Shown here: one piece after another, positions 1 through 6,267 of the stretch
Layout of the letters: every line of letters starts with the position of its first letter
Position numbering within the stretch: position 1 is the stretch's first letter
NCBI GenBank assembly: GCA_041747155.1
Contig: JBGTFQ010000206.1
Coordinates: 1 to 15,371 of the forward strand
From: JACDDK01 sp041747155
Lineage (GTDB): Bacteria; Actinomycetota; Rubrobacteria; Rubrobacterales; Rubrobacteraceae
DNA: 15,371 nt
Direction of reading: 5' to 3'
Notes under the pieces: generated by a model
Told to the model about the DNA's origin: nothing
The model's database searches: none
What the model saw: only the letters and a program-made list of their open reading frames with translations
Position numbers and translations under genes: made by a program

Positions 1-48
1 TTGCTGCACCTGGGCCATCATTTTGTTCATGTTTTGCCGTTTTGCCAT
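1..48 (-). CDS. ybaB: YbaB/EbfC-family nucleoid-associated protein, N-terminal fragment
   Basis: Only the first 16 codons lie in the window (MAKRQNMNKMMAQVQQ); the gene runs off the left edge. The N-x-x-K-M-M-x-Q-x-Q pattern is the typical amino terminus of the small YbaB/EbfC DNA-binding proteins. The ATG is at 46-48, only 7 nt past the dnaX stop, with a GAAGGGAG Shine-Dalgarno inside the last dnaX codons. The dnaX-ybaB order, usually followed by recR, is a widely conserved operon and supports the call despite the short fragment. The family coats DNA as a homodimer and is often linked to recombination repair through RecR. Nothing can be said about the rest of the protein. Confidence 0.85.
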   Translation of the reverse strand, partial: MAKRQNMNKMMAQVQQ

Positions 49-55
49 GAGCTTT

Positions 56-1915
56 CTAGCTCCCTTCGTCTGGGCCAAACAGTCCGAACTCCCGCGCCAT
101 CTCGAAGACCTCGCGCTCGTCGCGGATTATATCATCGCCCTTGTCCACTTCCGCGCCACCATTCGACGATTCGTCCCGAGCCTCCTCAACCGGCGTCGGC
201 TCTTCTTCGAGCGGCGGGCTCTCATCTTCGGGCGGCTCCTCCACAAACGGCGAAGGTTCGTCTTCAGGCGGCTCTTCTTCAACTGGCTTCTCCACTGGGG
301 CCGGTGGTGGGACGCTCGCGCTACGAGGCTCGGATTCGGCCCTTACTTCTAGATGCGGTCGATGGCCGAGTCGTTTTTCGAGGACTTTGCAAAGCTCGTC
401 GGCGTGTTTGCGATCCTTCGCCATGTTGACGTGAAAACTCTGCTCCTCCGGAAAGATGAGCCTCAGAGTGTGGCCGTCGAAGCCCTCGACACGAGCCTCG
501 CCGTAGACTGCGGCTGTTAGAGCCTGCTTCCGACGTTTGAGTTCCGAGACGATCCGGCTCCACTCGGAACCGATGTCCACATCCTCAGCCTCACCATTCT
601 CCTCGACAGTTCCCTCATCCCGAGCCGGTTCTTCTTCCGGCGCAGTTTCTGGTATCTCCTCCGGGGTCTCGACCAGCTCTGGCGCAGCGGATTGGGGCGT
701 TTCAGTCTGAGGTTCGTGCGGGGTGTTTTGAGTTGCGGGCTGTATCCGCGGTGTTTCCATTGGAGCACCGTTTGCCAGGGCTTGTTCCAGGGTTTCAAGG
801 CGACCGAGCAGCGCGTCGATGGATGGTTCGGTGTAGTCTCGGGCTAGCTTTAGAAAGGTGAGTTCAAGCTCTAGCTTCGGGTCTCCGCCACGCTTGACGC
901 GGTTGAGGGCGTCGCCCAGGGCTTCCACGAGCCGCACGACTTCAGCGGTTGGGACAGTGTTCGCTTGCTCTTCCAGTGGGGCTCGTTCTTCAGCACCGAC
1001 TTCGGCCAGGGCGATCTCCGGGGCGTGCGGCAGGAGCATGACGTTTCGGAGATGAGCCAGTAATTCGTTGACGAACTGCCCGAGATCCTTACCCTCGTTG
1101 GAGAGGCGATCCACAATCCTCAAAGCATCTGCGGCGCGTCGCTGATGAAGCGCGTAAGTCGTCTCCACCAGCGTCTCCGGTCCTACGCTGCCCAACAACT
1201 CGCGAACCATCGCCGCCGTGATGCGGCCCTCGGCGAACGAAGAGAGTTGATCCAGGAGCCCTTCCGCATCCCGGAAGGAACCGTGTCCCTCGCGAGCGAT
1301 AACCGTCAGGGCTTCAGGCTCGGCTTCTATCTCTTCAGCGGTGGAGATCTCCTTCAGTTTCTCAGCCAGCGTCTCGATGCTCGGACGACGGAAATCGAAG
1401 CTCTGGCACCGGCTTATGATCGTCGGTAGTACTTTGTGCTTCTCGGTGGTGGCGAGAACGAAGACGACGTGCTCCGGTGGTTCTTCGAGCATCTTCAAAA
1501 GCGCGTTGAACGCTTCGGTTGTTAGCATGTGGACTTCGTCGATTATGTAGATCTTCATTCGCCCGGCGGCTGGCGCGAGGTTCACCTTATCCCTGAGCTC
1601 CCGGATCTCATCAATACCCCGGTTGGACGCCGCGTCCATCTCCAAAACGTCCATCGAAGAGTTATTGACTATCGAACGGCAACTCTCGCAAGTCCCGTCC
1701 GGCTCGGCGGTAGGACCATTTTCGCAGTTGAGTCCCATCGCAAGGACCTTCGCCGTGCTTGTCTTGCCCGTGCCGCGTGGACCAGAGAAAAGATAGGCGT
1801 GCGAGACGCGATCCTGCTCGATAGCCCGCCGCAACGTGCGCACGACCGGCTCCTGGCCGACAATCCCCCTGAACGCCCGAGGTCGCCACTTACGGTAGAG
1901 CGTGGCGTGCTTCAT
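56..1915 (-). CDS. dnaX: DNA polymerase III subunit gamma/tau (clamp loader ATPase)
   Basis: This is the 619-residue clamp-loader motor that loads the beta sliding clamp at the replication fork. The N-terminus LYRKWRP is diagnostic. Walker A GPRGTGKT is at 45-52, Walker B IIDEVH around 124-129, sensor 1 near 155-157, and the SRC arginine finger at 168-170. The zinc site has Cys64, Cys76 and Cys79, but the ligand expected at 73 is Asp. After about residue 370 comes a long acidic Pro/Glu linker, with tandem P-P-E-D-E units around 543-585, ending in a compact tail REVFEMAREFGLFG. I saw no E. coli-type A-AAA-AAG frameshift heptamer, so one product is likely. The ATG at 1913-1915 lacks a clear Shine-Dalgarno, but the conserved amino terminus fixes the start. 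ybaB follows after 7 nt. Confidence 0.97.
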   Translation of the reverse strand: MKHATLYRKWRPRAFRGIVGQEPVVRTLRRAIEQDRVSHAYLFSGPRGTGKTSTAKVLAMGLNCENGPTAEPDGTCESCRSIVNNSSMDVLEMDAASNRGIDEIRELRDKVNLAPAAGRMKIYIIDEVHMLTTEAFNALLKMLEEPPEHVVFVLATTEKHKVLPTIISRCQSFDFRRPSIETLAEKLKEISTAEEIEAEPEALTVIAREGHGSFRDAEGLLDQLSSFAEGRITAAMVRELLGSVGPETLVETTYALHQRRAADALRIVDRLSNEGKDLGQFVNELLAHLRNVMLLPHAPEIALAEVGAEERAPLEEQANTVPTAEVVRLVEALGDALNRVKRGGDPKLELELTFLKLARDYTEPSIDALLGRLETLEQALANGAPMETPRIQPATQNTPHEPQTETPQSAAPELVETPEEIPETAPEEEPARDEGTVEENGEAEDVDIGSEWSRIVSELKRRKQALTAAVYGEARVEGFDGHTLRLIFPEEQSFHVNMAKDRKHADELCKVLEKRLGHRPHLEVRAESEPRSASVPPPAPVEKPVEEEPPEDEPSPFVEEPPEDESPPLEEEPTPVEEARDESSNGGAEVDKGDDIIRDEREVFEMAREFGLFGPDEGS

Positions 1916-1948
1916 GCGCGGATAGAAACGTAAAATCTCACAGGCAAA

Positions 1949-1954
1949 GTATAG
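1949..1954 (-). promoter_or_regulatory. Candidate -10 box for dnaX
   Basis: TATACT (5 of 6 to the sigma-70 consensus) on the minus strand ends 33 nt before the dnaX ATG, giving a predicted leader of about 27 nt. No good -35 hexamer is visible 16-18 nt upstream, so the assignment rests on the -10 box and its position only. Confidence 0.35.
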
Positions 1955-2044
1955 CGGACAAGCCCCGCCATCACGATGCCAGAAAGTGACCTACTAGAAG
2001 CGGAAGATCAGCGGCGAACCGAATGGCCCGCCACAGAGACCTCT

Positions 2045-2050
2045 AAAAAA
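2045..2050 (-). terminator. U-run at the 3' end of the SRP RNA
   Basis: On the minus strand the GGTGCGCGGTA end of the SRP RNA, which pairs with its 5' end, is followed at once by six T. The closing helix of the RNA plus this U-run would act as an intrinsic terminator and sets the 3' boundary near 2051. Confidence 0.6.
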
Positions 2051-2322
2051 TACCGCGCACCCCACCGTCGACGTTTGCGCGTCCAGCGAACTACCAGCCG
2101 TCGACTCCTGCCCGGCTGCCCCGATAGCACATGAAGTTACCCGCTTAGTGCTGCTACCTTCCGGTCCTGACACGATTCACGGGGCCTCATTGCCCGAGAC
2201 CAGGCGATCAACACCGACCGCACCGGTTTCAACTGAACTCGGTTCACGCCTCGGGCGGGGAATTAAGCCCTGCTAGGCGATCGCAGGTACAGGGCATCGC
2301 CATCTCCCCGCTTAGCGCGGCG
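2051..2322 (-). ncRNA. ffs: Signal recognition particle RNA, large bacterial type with Alu domain
   Basis: The S-domain core CAGGACCGGAAGGTAGCAG (about 2170-2152) is the Ffh-binding hairpin of SRP RNA with its GGAA tetraloop. Relative to E. coli (CAGGUCC / GGAAGCAG) the U-A pair near the tetraloop is swapped to A-U, a compensatory change that supports the fold. Upstream, GCTAAGCGGGGAG and CCCTGTACCTGC with CAGGGC closely match the Alu domain of the roughly 270-nt Bacillus scRNA, so this is the large form, not the short 4.5S form. The ends CCGCGC (5') and GCGCGG (3') pair. A TACACT box lies just upstream and a T6 run just downstream. The RNA works with Ffh and FtsY in co-translational membrane targeting. 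End positions are good to a few bases. Confidence 0.95.
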
Positions 2323-2328
2323 GACGCT

Positions 2329-2334
2329 AGTGTA
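2329..2334 (-). promoter_or_regulatory. Candidate -10 box for the SRP RNA
   Basis: TACACT on the minus strand ends about 7 nt before the predicted RNA 5' end, the right spacing for a sigma-70-type -10. A convincing -35 is not visible. The same hexamer is the -10 of the SDR operon promoter in this window. Confidence 0.45.
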
Positions 2335-2362
2335 CCAAATACCTCGCCAAACGCCGCTTACC

Positions 2363-2959
2363 CTACATCGCGTCGAGGGTACGCCGGATCTTGGTATCGT
2401 AGTCTGGATCGACGGCCCAGATGCCGCCGCCCAACTGACTAATATTCTTCACCCAATATCCACGGCTTTTCTGCGCGGCGCGGGCATCGTAGAATCGGTC
2501 GTGAGGCGTTCCGATGGGCTTCTTGCCCGTATAAGCGGCCATGTGATTGACGTGCATCCTGACCCCCTGACGAGCAGTCCTCGGAACTTCGAAGTCTTTC
2601 GGCTCGTCGCCCACGATGCCGCCCTTCTTTATTCCAGCCATGTTCCAGGGCTTAGAATCACCCCCGTAACGACCGCAACCGGTCTCGATGATCGCCTGAG
2701 CCACCAAGACATCAGGAGCTATATTCCTTCTCGGGGCGAGCTTGTAGTAAAGCGGGATAGTTTTCATGATGTACTTCGTGCATCCCGCTGAGCGAGCGTA
2801 TCTCGCTACCCGAGTCTGACCATAGATAGGCTTGCCGAGAATACCGTCCGCTGGACGAGCCGAACTCGCCGCCGAAGCCGGGCCAGTCTGCCCCTCCGTC
2901 ATCGAAACTATTGCAGCGGCCATAAAAACCGCCAGAAAAACCAAAAAGATACGCCGCAT
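2363..2959 (-). CDS. Secreted GH73-type glucosaminidase (peptidoglycan hydrolase)
   Basis: This 198-residue exported protein has a signal peptide (MRRIF, hydrophobic 4-19, small residues to about 32). The catalytic region resembles the FlgJ/LytG GH73 family, which cuts between GlcNAc and MurNAc in peptidoglycan. It shows AQAIIETGCGRYG, with Glu92 as likely general acid, then WNMAGIKKGG (105-114), and the closing WAVDPDYDTKI (181-191), which matches the (Y/W)A-x-DP-x-Y-x-x-KI ending of the family. It has no cell-wall binding repeats, so it is a minimal single-domain hydrolase acting outside the membrane. The ATG at 2957-2959 is preceded by a G-rich Shine-Dalgarno (GGGGGA). The gene stands alone between the MetX-like gene and the SRP RNA. 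Its role could be growth or division remodelling; the sequence does not say which. Confidence 0.85.
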   Translation of the reverse strand: MRRIFLVFLAVFMAAAIVSMTEGQTGPASAASSARPADGILGKPIYGQTRVARYARSAGCTKYIMKTIPLYYKLAPRRNIAPDVLVAQAIIETGCGRYGGDSKPWNMAGIKKGGIVGDEPKDFEVPRTARQGVRMHVNHMAAYTGKKPIGTPHDRFYDARAAQKSRGYWVKNISQLGGGIWAVDPDYDTKIRRTLDAM

Positions 2960-3086
2960 GTTTCCCCCACCAGTTTGTGTACTCGGCTACCGTTCGAAGC
3001 TCTATCCTAAACTACATACTAATTGTCGGACGGATGAAAAGAAACCTTTAGCCCACAAAAACTCGCAAACCCGGCAAAACGTCGCG

Positions 3087-4139
3087 CTACACGGCTTGAT
3101 CCAGTAGTTCTCCGAGATGCTGGTCTATCTGAGGCATGTAGCTCTCCTCGAAACCGAAGAGCCCTAGATGCCCGGCCACGCTGTCGACAACGCGCAGTTC
3201 GCTGTTTTGGACGAGCTTCTGCTCTGCTTCGCAGTCGCGCACGGGGAAGAACATGTCCTCGCTTATGGGCATGACAAACATCTTGGCCGTGACGCGCCCC
3301 AGGGCAGCCGGAAGATCGCCACCCGTCAAACGACTCACATCTCCCCGCTGCCACTTCCAGGCCATGCACAGCAAGTCGTTCGGGTCCATCACCTGAAAGT
3401 AGGCGTCCATGAACCCCACCTGGAAATCTTCCGCCGAGGCGAAACCGAGCGGTCTCCACTGCTCTTGCTTCCAGAACTCCGTCGAGAACCCCATGACCGA
3501 CCACATCCGGGCGTGACGGGCCAGGGCGTCCCGCATCTCTTCGGCGGACCCGTACCAACCGTCCTTGAAGGCGGGGTCGCAGATAATTGTCTCCATCAGA
3601 GTCTCGGTGTAGATGAAGTCGTGCGGGGTATTTTTGGCGGTCCCGGCTATGGGGGCGGCACGTTTTACCTTCTCCGGGAACCTCACGGCCCACTCATAGG
3701 TCTGCTGCGCCCCCATGGATCCGCCCGTGACGAGTTGCAGTTCTTCGATACCGAACTGCTCGTTTAGAAGTCGTTCCTGCGCCCGGACATCGTCGCCTAT
3801 CCTGACGTGCGGGAAGCTCGCCATCGCGTGCGGGCCATCGGTGTTGTGCGGCGACGATGAGAGGCCGTTGCCTATCTGGTTCACCACCACGATAAAGTAC
3901 TTCTCTGGATTGAGCGCGTGCTCGGAGCCGATGTAGGCATCTCGGAAAATCTGGTGCGTCCCCGAGTACCATGTCGTGATGAGGATGGCGTTGTCCTTCG
4001 CCTCGTTCAGCTCCCCGAAAGCCGTGTACGCGAGCTTGCAATCCCGCAGTGTGAAGCCTTCTTCGAGAACAAAATCCCCCAGATCAAACATCTCGTAATC
4101 GCCGTGGAACTCCGGCGAATAGTACGGGTTCTCGATCAA
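3087..4139 (-). CDS. MetX-like alpha/beta-hydrolase (homoserine acetyltransferase homologue)
   Basis: This 350-residue alpha/beta hydrolase belongs to the wide group often labelled homoserine O-acetyltransferase. The nucleophile elbow is GGSMGAQQTYEWA with Ser141. The likely triad partners are Asp295 (SEDMFFP) and His324 (AGHLGLFG). True MetX enzymes have GGSMGGMQ at the elbow, a GPSS-x-NP-type substrate segment and a G-H-D-A-F ending. Here these read GGSMGAQQ, NQIGNGLSSSPHNTDGPHA and GHLGLFG, so the fold and triad are kept but the homoserine-specific positions are not. I therefore call it a MetX-like acyltransferase or hydrolase of unknown substrate. The start is TTG (4137-4139), chosen because AGGGG lies 6 nt upstream; the next in-frame Met is residue 17. 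No methionine or cysteine pathway gene is adjacent. Confidence 0.8.
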   Translation of the reverse strand: MIENPYYSPEFHGDYEMFDLGDFVLEEGFTLRDCKLAYTAFGELNEAKDNAILITTWYSGTHQIFRDAYIGSEHALNPEKYFIVVVNQIGNGLSSSPHNTDGPHAMASFPHVRIGDDVRAQERLLNEQFGIEELQLVTGGSMGAQQTYEWAVRFPEKVKRAAPIAGTAKNTPHDFIYTETLMETIICDPAFKDGWYGSAEEMRDALARHARMWSVMGFSTEFWKQEQWRPLGFASAEDFQVGFMDAYFQVMDPNDLLCMAWKWQRGDVSRLTGGDLPAALGRVTAKMFVMPISEDMFFPVRDCEAEQKLVQNSELRVVDSVAGHLGLFGFEESYMPQIDQHLGELLDQAV

Positions 4140-4246
4140 CGTTTTCCCCTTTCCTACAAATGTCGCGGCCAGATAAACCTCGACACCCGACTTTTCCCAT
4201 ACGCACCATCAAGGATGCTACCCGCACCCCAAACCACGCGCAACTA

Positions 4247-4531
4247 TCAGGCTTCCTTCGTCTGAATGTCCCTCATGTCGCGGCGGGCGCGTTCGGGGTC
4301 GAAGTAGCGAGCCATCACGACGCATAGGATGGGGATGACGGCCATCACCATCAGACCGAGGGCGTAGCCGCCGGAGAATTGGCGGAGGGCAGCGAATGGT
4401 AGAGGAGCGAGGGCTGCGGCGGAGATCATAACCATCGTCGCCGGTCCTTGCAGGCCACCCAACCCGACTCGCCCGTAGTAGTGAGCCCAGATCATACCTC
4501 CAGCCACCCCCTGACTCCCCGCCGCCGATGG
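4247..4531 (-). pseudogene. C-terminal remnant of an MFS transporter
   Basis: The last 90-odd codons of this frame look like the carboxyl end of a major facilitator permease: GVAGGMIWAHYYGRVGLGGLQG matches the W-A-x-Y-F-G-R-x-x-L-G-x-x-x-G loop of such proteins. Two hydrophobic segments follow (around VMISAAALAPLPFAAL and ALGLMVMAVIPILCVVMA), then a basic tail. The frame stays open to 4717, but the residues before about 4531 are not membrane-like, have no MFS resemblance and run toward the tRNA-Ser gene. A normal MFS protein has about 400 residues and 12 helices, so the first three quarters are missing. I infer a decayed gene whose 5' part was lost by deletion or rearrangement. Translation of the stump is doubtful. 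Confidence 0.65.
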
Positions 4532-4733
4532 CTTCCCAGGTTCTCCCGGTAATGTTGGCAAGATCGAACGCAGTCTCGTTATGGATCCTCTCATTGAATA
4601 ATCAGATGATTCGATGCCCGAACAATATACTCCGGCAACGACAATAGACCAGGAATGCCCTACAGTAGAGTTCCCACAGAAACTCCTACAGATCGGTACC
4701 AGCGGGAAGAGTTCCAAAGAATTGCGGCAAAAG

Positions 4734-4824
4734 CGGAGAGGGTGGGATTCGAACCCACGAGACGGCTATAAACCGCCTACGCGATTTCCAATCGCGCTCC
4801 TTCGGCCAACTCGGACACCTCTCC
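4734..4824 (-). tRNA. tRNA-Ser (anticodon GGA)
   Basis: The minus strand folds into a class II tRNA of 91 nt. The acceptor arms are GGAGAGG (4824-4818) and CCTCTCC (4741-4735), with discriminator G at 4734. The anticodon stem GCGCGA/TCGCGT encloses the loop TTGGAAA, anticodon GGA, reading UCC and UCU serine codons. There is a long variable arm typical of tRNA-Ser and the T-arm GGTTCGAATCC. CCA is not encoded (CTT follows the discriminator), so it would be added by the CCA-adding enzyme. TAAACT about 16 nt upstream is a possible -10. Confidence 0.97.
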
Positions 4825-5029
4825 TGGTGCGACCGGGGGGAGTTTACCAAATAGCTTGTTCCTTGCTACTGACTCCATCCGCAACGCTGTTTATGACTCT
4901 ATTCACACTTCTCGTAAACCTCGCCTTGTTACTTCAGCCATCGGGTTTAAGTTATCTCTTCCGCACCGTTACAGGGTGTGGCAAGGAAACGATCAGTGCA
5001 AATTTAGAGACAGATCTGGAGTGTGTTGA

Positions 5030-5293
5030 ATGAGTATGAATATGGTTCACGAGAAGATAGTTTTGGACAATGACGAGACTAACGAGGCTCTTGGTGTTGC
5101 GGGTCGCGAGGCACGATTAGAACATTCCTGGTTCGGTGGCGAGATGGCTCCCGATACCGTCCTGGTGCGTCCTATAGTCCCAGGGTACAGCGGTAGTGGC
5201 AAGCACCAAGCCAACGGCAGAATGACGACACCCGGTCACGGAACGGTCCCAGTGTCCGTAAAGATCACACGATTCCCAAAAACAAACGAGTAG
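5030..5293 (+). CDS. Hypothetical 87-residue protein
   Basis: I do not recognise this protein. It is the only plus-strand gene in the left two thirds of the window. It is soluble-looking, with no signal peptide or membrane segment. An acidic N-terminal half (MVHEKIVLDNDETNEALG) is followed by a Gly/Pro-rich middle (VPGYSGSGKHQANGR, TTPGHGTVPVSV). The ATG at 5030 has GGAG eight bases upstream; a second ATG at 5036 is less well placed. An intrinsic terminator begins 10 nt after the stop, which is the best evidence that this is a transcribed unit. The roughly 200-nt leader between tRNA-Ser and the start holds a 7-bp hairpin at 4961-4981 (one G-U pair) and only a weak promoter (TTGTTA at 4926, TAAGTT at 4948). 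Confidence 0.5.
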   Translation: MSMNMVHEKIVLDNDETNEALGVAGREARLEHSWFGGEMAPDTVLVRPIVPGYSGSGKHQANGRMTTPGHGTVPVSVKITRFPKTNE

Positions 5294-5303
5294 CAGGTAC
5301 GAT

Positions 5304-5346
5304 GGCCGAAGCTAGCATCTAACTGCGATGCCAGCTTCGGCCTTTT
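5304..5346 (+). terminator. Rho-independent terminator of the 5030-5293 gene
   Basis: GGCCGAAGCT (5304-5313) pairs perfectly with AGCTTCGGCC (5333-5342). A further GCAT/ATGC pairing lies inside after one mismatch, with a 9-nt loop, and TTTT follows at 5343-5346. The U-run lies on the plus strand only. The minus-strand gene ending at 5353 converges on the same stem. Confidence 0.85.
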
Positions 5347-5352
5347 GGATCT

Positions 5353-5538
5353 TTATCGGTTGCGCTCGCGCCAGATGGACAGAGTCGTCCCTGCTACCAG
5401 AAAGATTACCGACATTGCCCCGATCACCAACAAGTTGAAGAAGGGGTTGGCGAGGACCACGGAATCGTACTCGCCTCGCCGCACCTCTAATAAGACACCA
5501 TCCACCGCGTTTGACTCCGCGCCCTTGTAGCGTTTCAC
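5353..5538 (-). CDS. Small single-helix membrane protein, unknown
   Basis: This is a 61-residue frame starting with GTG. The first 30 residues are polar (RYKGAESNAVDGVLLEVRRG). One clear membrane helix, about residues 33-54 (FNLLVIGAMSVIFLVAGTTL), is followed by a short basic tail RERNR, suggesting an inside C-terminus. It starts 27 nt after the stop of the DUF457-like gene in the same direction, so it may be its operon partner. The Shine-Dalgarno is poor (AAGG lies too far upstream). It could instead be the surviving end of a longer membrane protein, but I found no matching upstream frame. I do not recognise a family. Confidence 0.45.
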   Translation of the reverse strand: MKRYKGAESNAVDGVLLEVRRGEYDSVVLANPFFNLLVIGAMSVIFLVAGTTLSIWRERNR

Positions 5539-5565
5539 GAGGTCTCTAACCTTGACTATCCCGCA

Positions 5566-6216
5566 CTACACGCCACCGTCGCCGGATTTCGAGCGTCGCC
5601 GAATGCGTAGCACCAACAACAATACGACCAAAAACAGCATCAGACTGTTGTTGACGAGTTGAAATTCCGTCCCATAGTACGCACTGTTGTAGTATGAGAC
5701 TGGGCTTGCCCACTCCCAATTGGAGAGAGGCCAGAACAGCGGTCGCGTATCGTCCACGTGGGTCATAAAGTCCGCGACGGTATGCCCGAGCCATCCGAGC
5801 AGAAACCACAGCAGAATACTTCGTCGATCCCACCGCCCAACTTTGAGTAAGTAGTACATACCGAGCAACGCGACTACGGGGACCGCCGAGTGCAGGGCGC
5901 TGCCCGTACCGCCAAAGGGGCCGGTGAAGTAGATATCTTGCAGCATTTGCTCGTCCATCGCGGACCAGCCCTCGCGGACGAATGCCGGGCCAAGGTAGTA
6001 AGCCGTCGCGGCGAACGCTGGGAGGTCCGGGAAAGTACCGCCAACAGCACCGGCAATACCCGCCGCCCGCCCGGCTTTCACACCGTGTTTGGCTAACGCC
6101 CAAGTGTAGAAGGCGTGGGAATAGGTCTCCAAACTACTCGATACACTCCGGCGTATCGCGTTTCGCGGTCCTCTGAGCGATGGCGCAGCAGACGTTGACG
6201 GCTCGCTTACGGCCAT
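5566..6216 (-). CDS. YdjM/DUF457-like membrane-bound putative metal-dependent hydrolase
   Basis: This 216-residue integral membrane protein has about four helices (near 51-72, 108-126, 133-150 and 189-205). It carries the scattered His/Asp set typical of YdjM/DUF457-type membrane hydrolases: SHAFYTWALAKH (His34), GGTFPDLPAF (Asp64), His109, and GHTVADFMTH (His145, Asp149, His153), then PLFWPLS. These probably form a metal site facing the membrane interior; the substrate is unknown for the family. The C-terminus is basic (RIRRRSK). The first 29 residues are low complexity and precede the conserved SHAF motif; the annotated ATG has no good Shine-Dalgarno, so a later start such as TTG at residue 29 is possible. 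It begins 51 nt after the extended rhodanese frame and may be the tail of that operon or independent. Confidence 0.65.
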   Translation of the reverse strand: MAVSEPSTSAAPSLRGPRNAIRRSVSSSLETYSHAFYTWALAKHGVKAGRAAGIAGAVGGTFPDLPAFAATAYYLGPAFVREGWSAMDEQMLQDIYFTGPFGGTGSALHSAVPVVALLGMYYLLKVGRWDRRSILLWFLLGWLGHTVADFMTHVDDTRPLFWPLSNWEWASPVSYYNSAYYGTEFQLVNNSLMLFLVVLLLVLRIRRRSKSGDGGV

Positions 6217-6267
6217 CGTTCGAAGAGTTCATGGAATGGAGTCTAAGGCCGATTCCGCAAAGCTTTT

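Noticed and set aside
2330..2791. Plus-strand frame of 153 codons
   Set aside because: It lies antisense to the signal-peptide-bearing GH73 gene and resembles no protein family I know.
4961..4981. Leader hairpin as a riboswitch or attenuator
   Set aside because: It is a single 7-bp stem without a conserved aptamer core or following U-run; no known riboswitch class is recognisable.
4614..5033. Plus-strand open frame of 139 codons
   Set aside because: Its middle (GWDSNPRDGYKPP) is the antisense of tRNA-Ser, a well-known false-gene signature, and the rest has no gene-like features.
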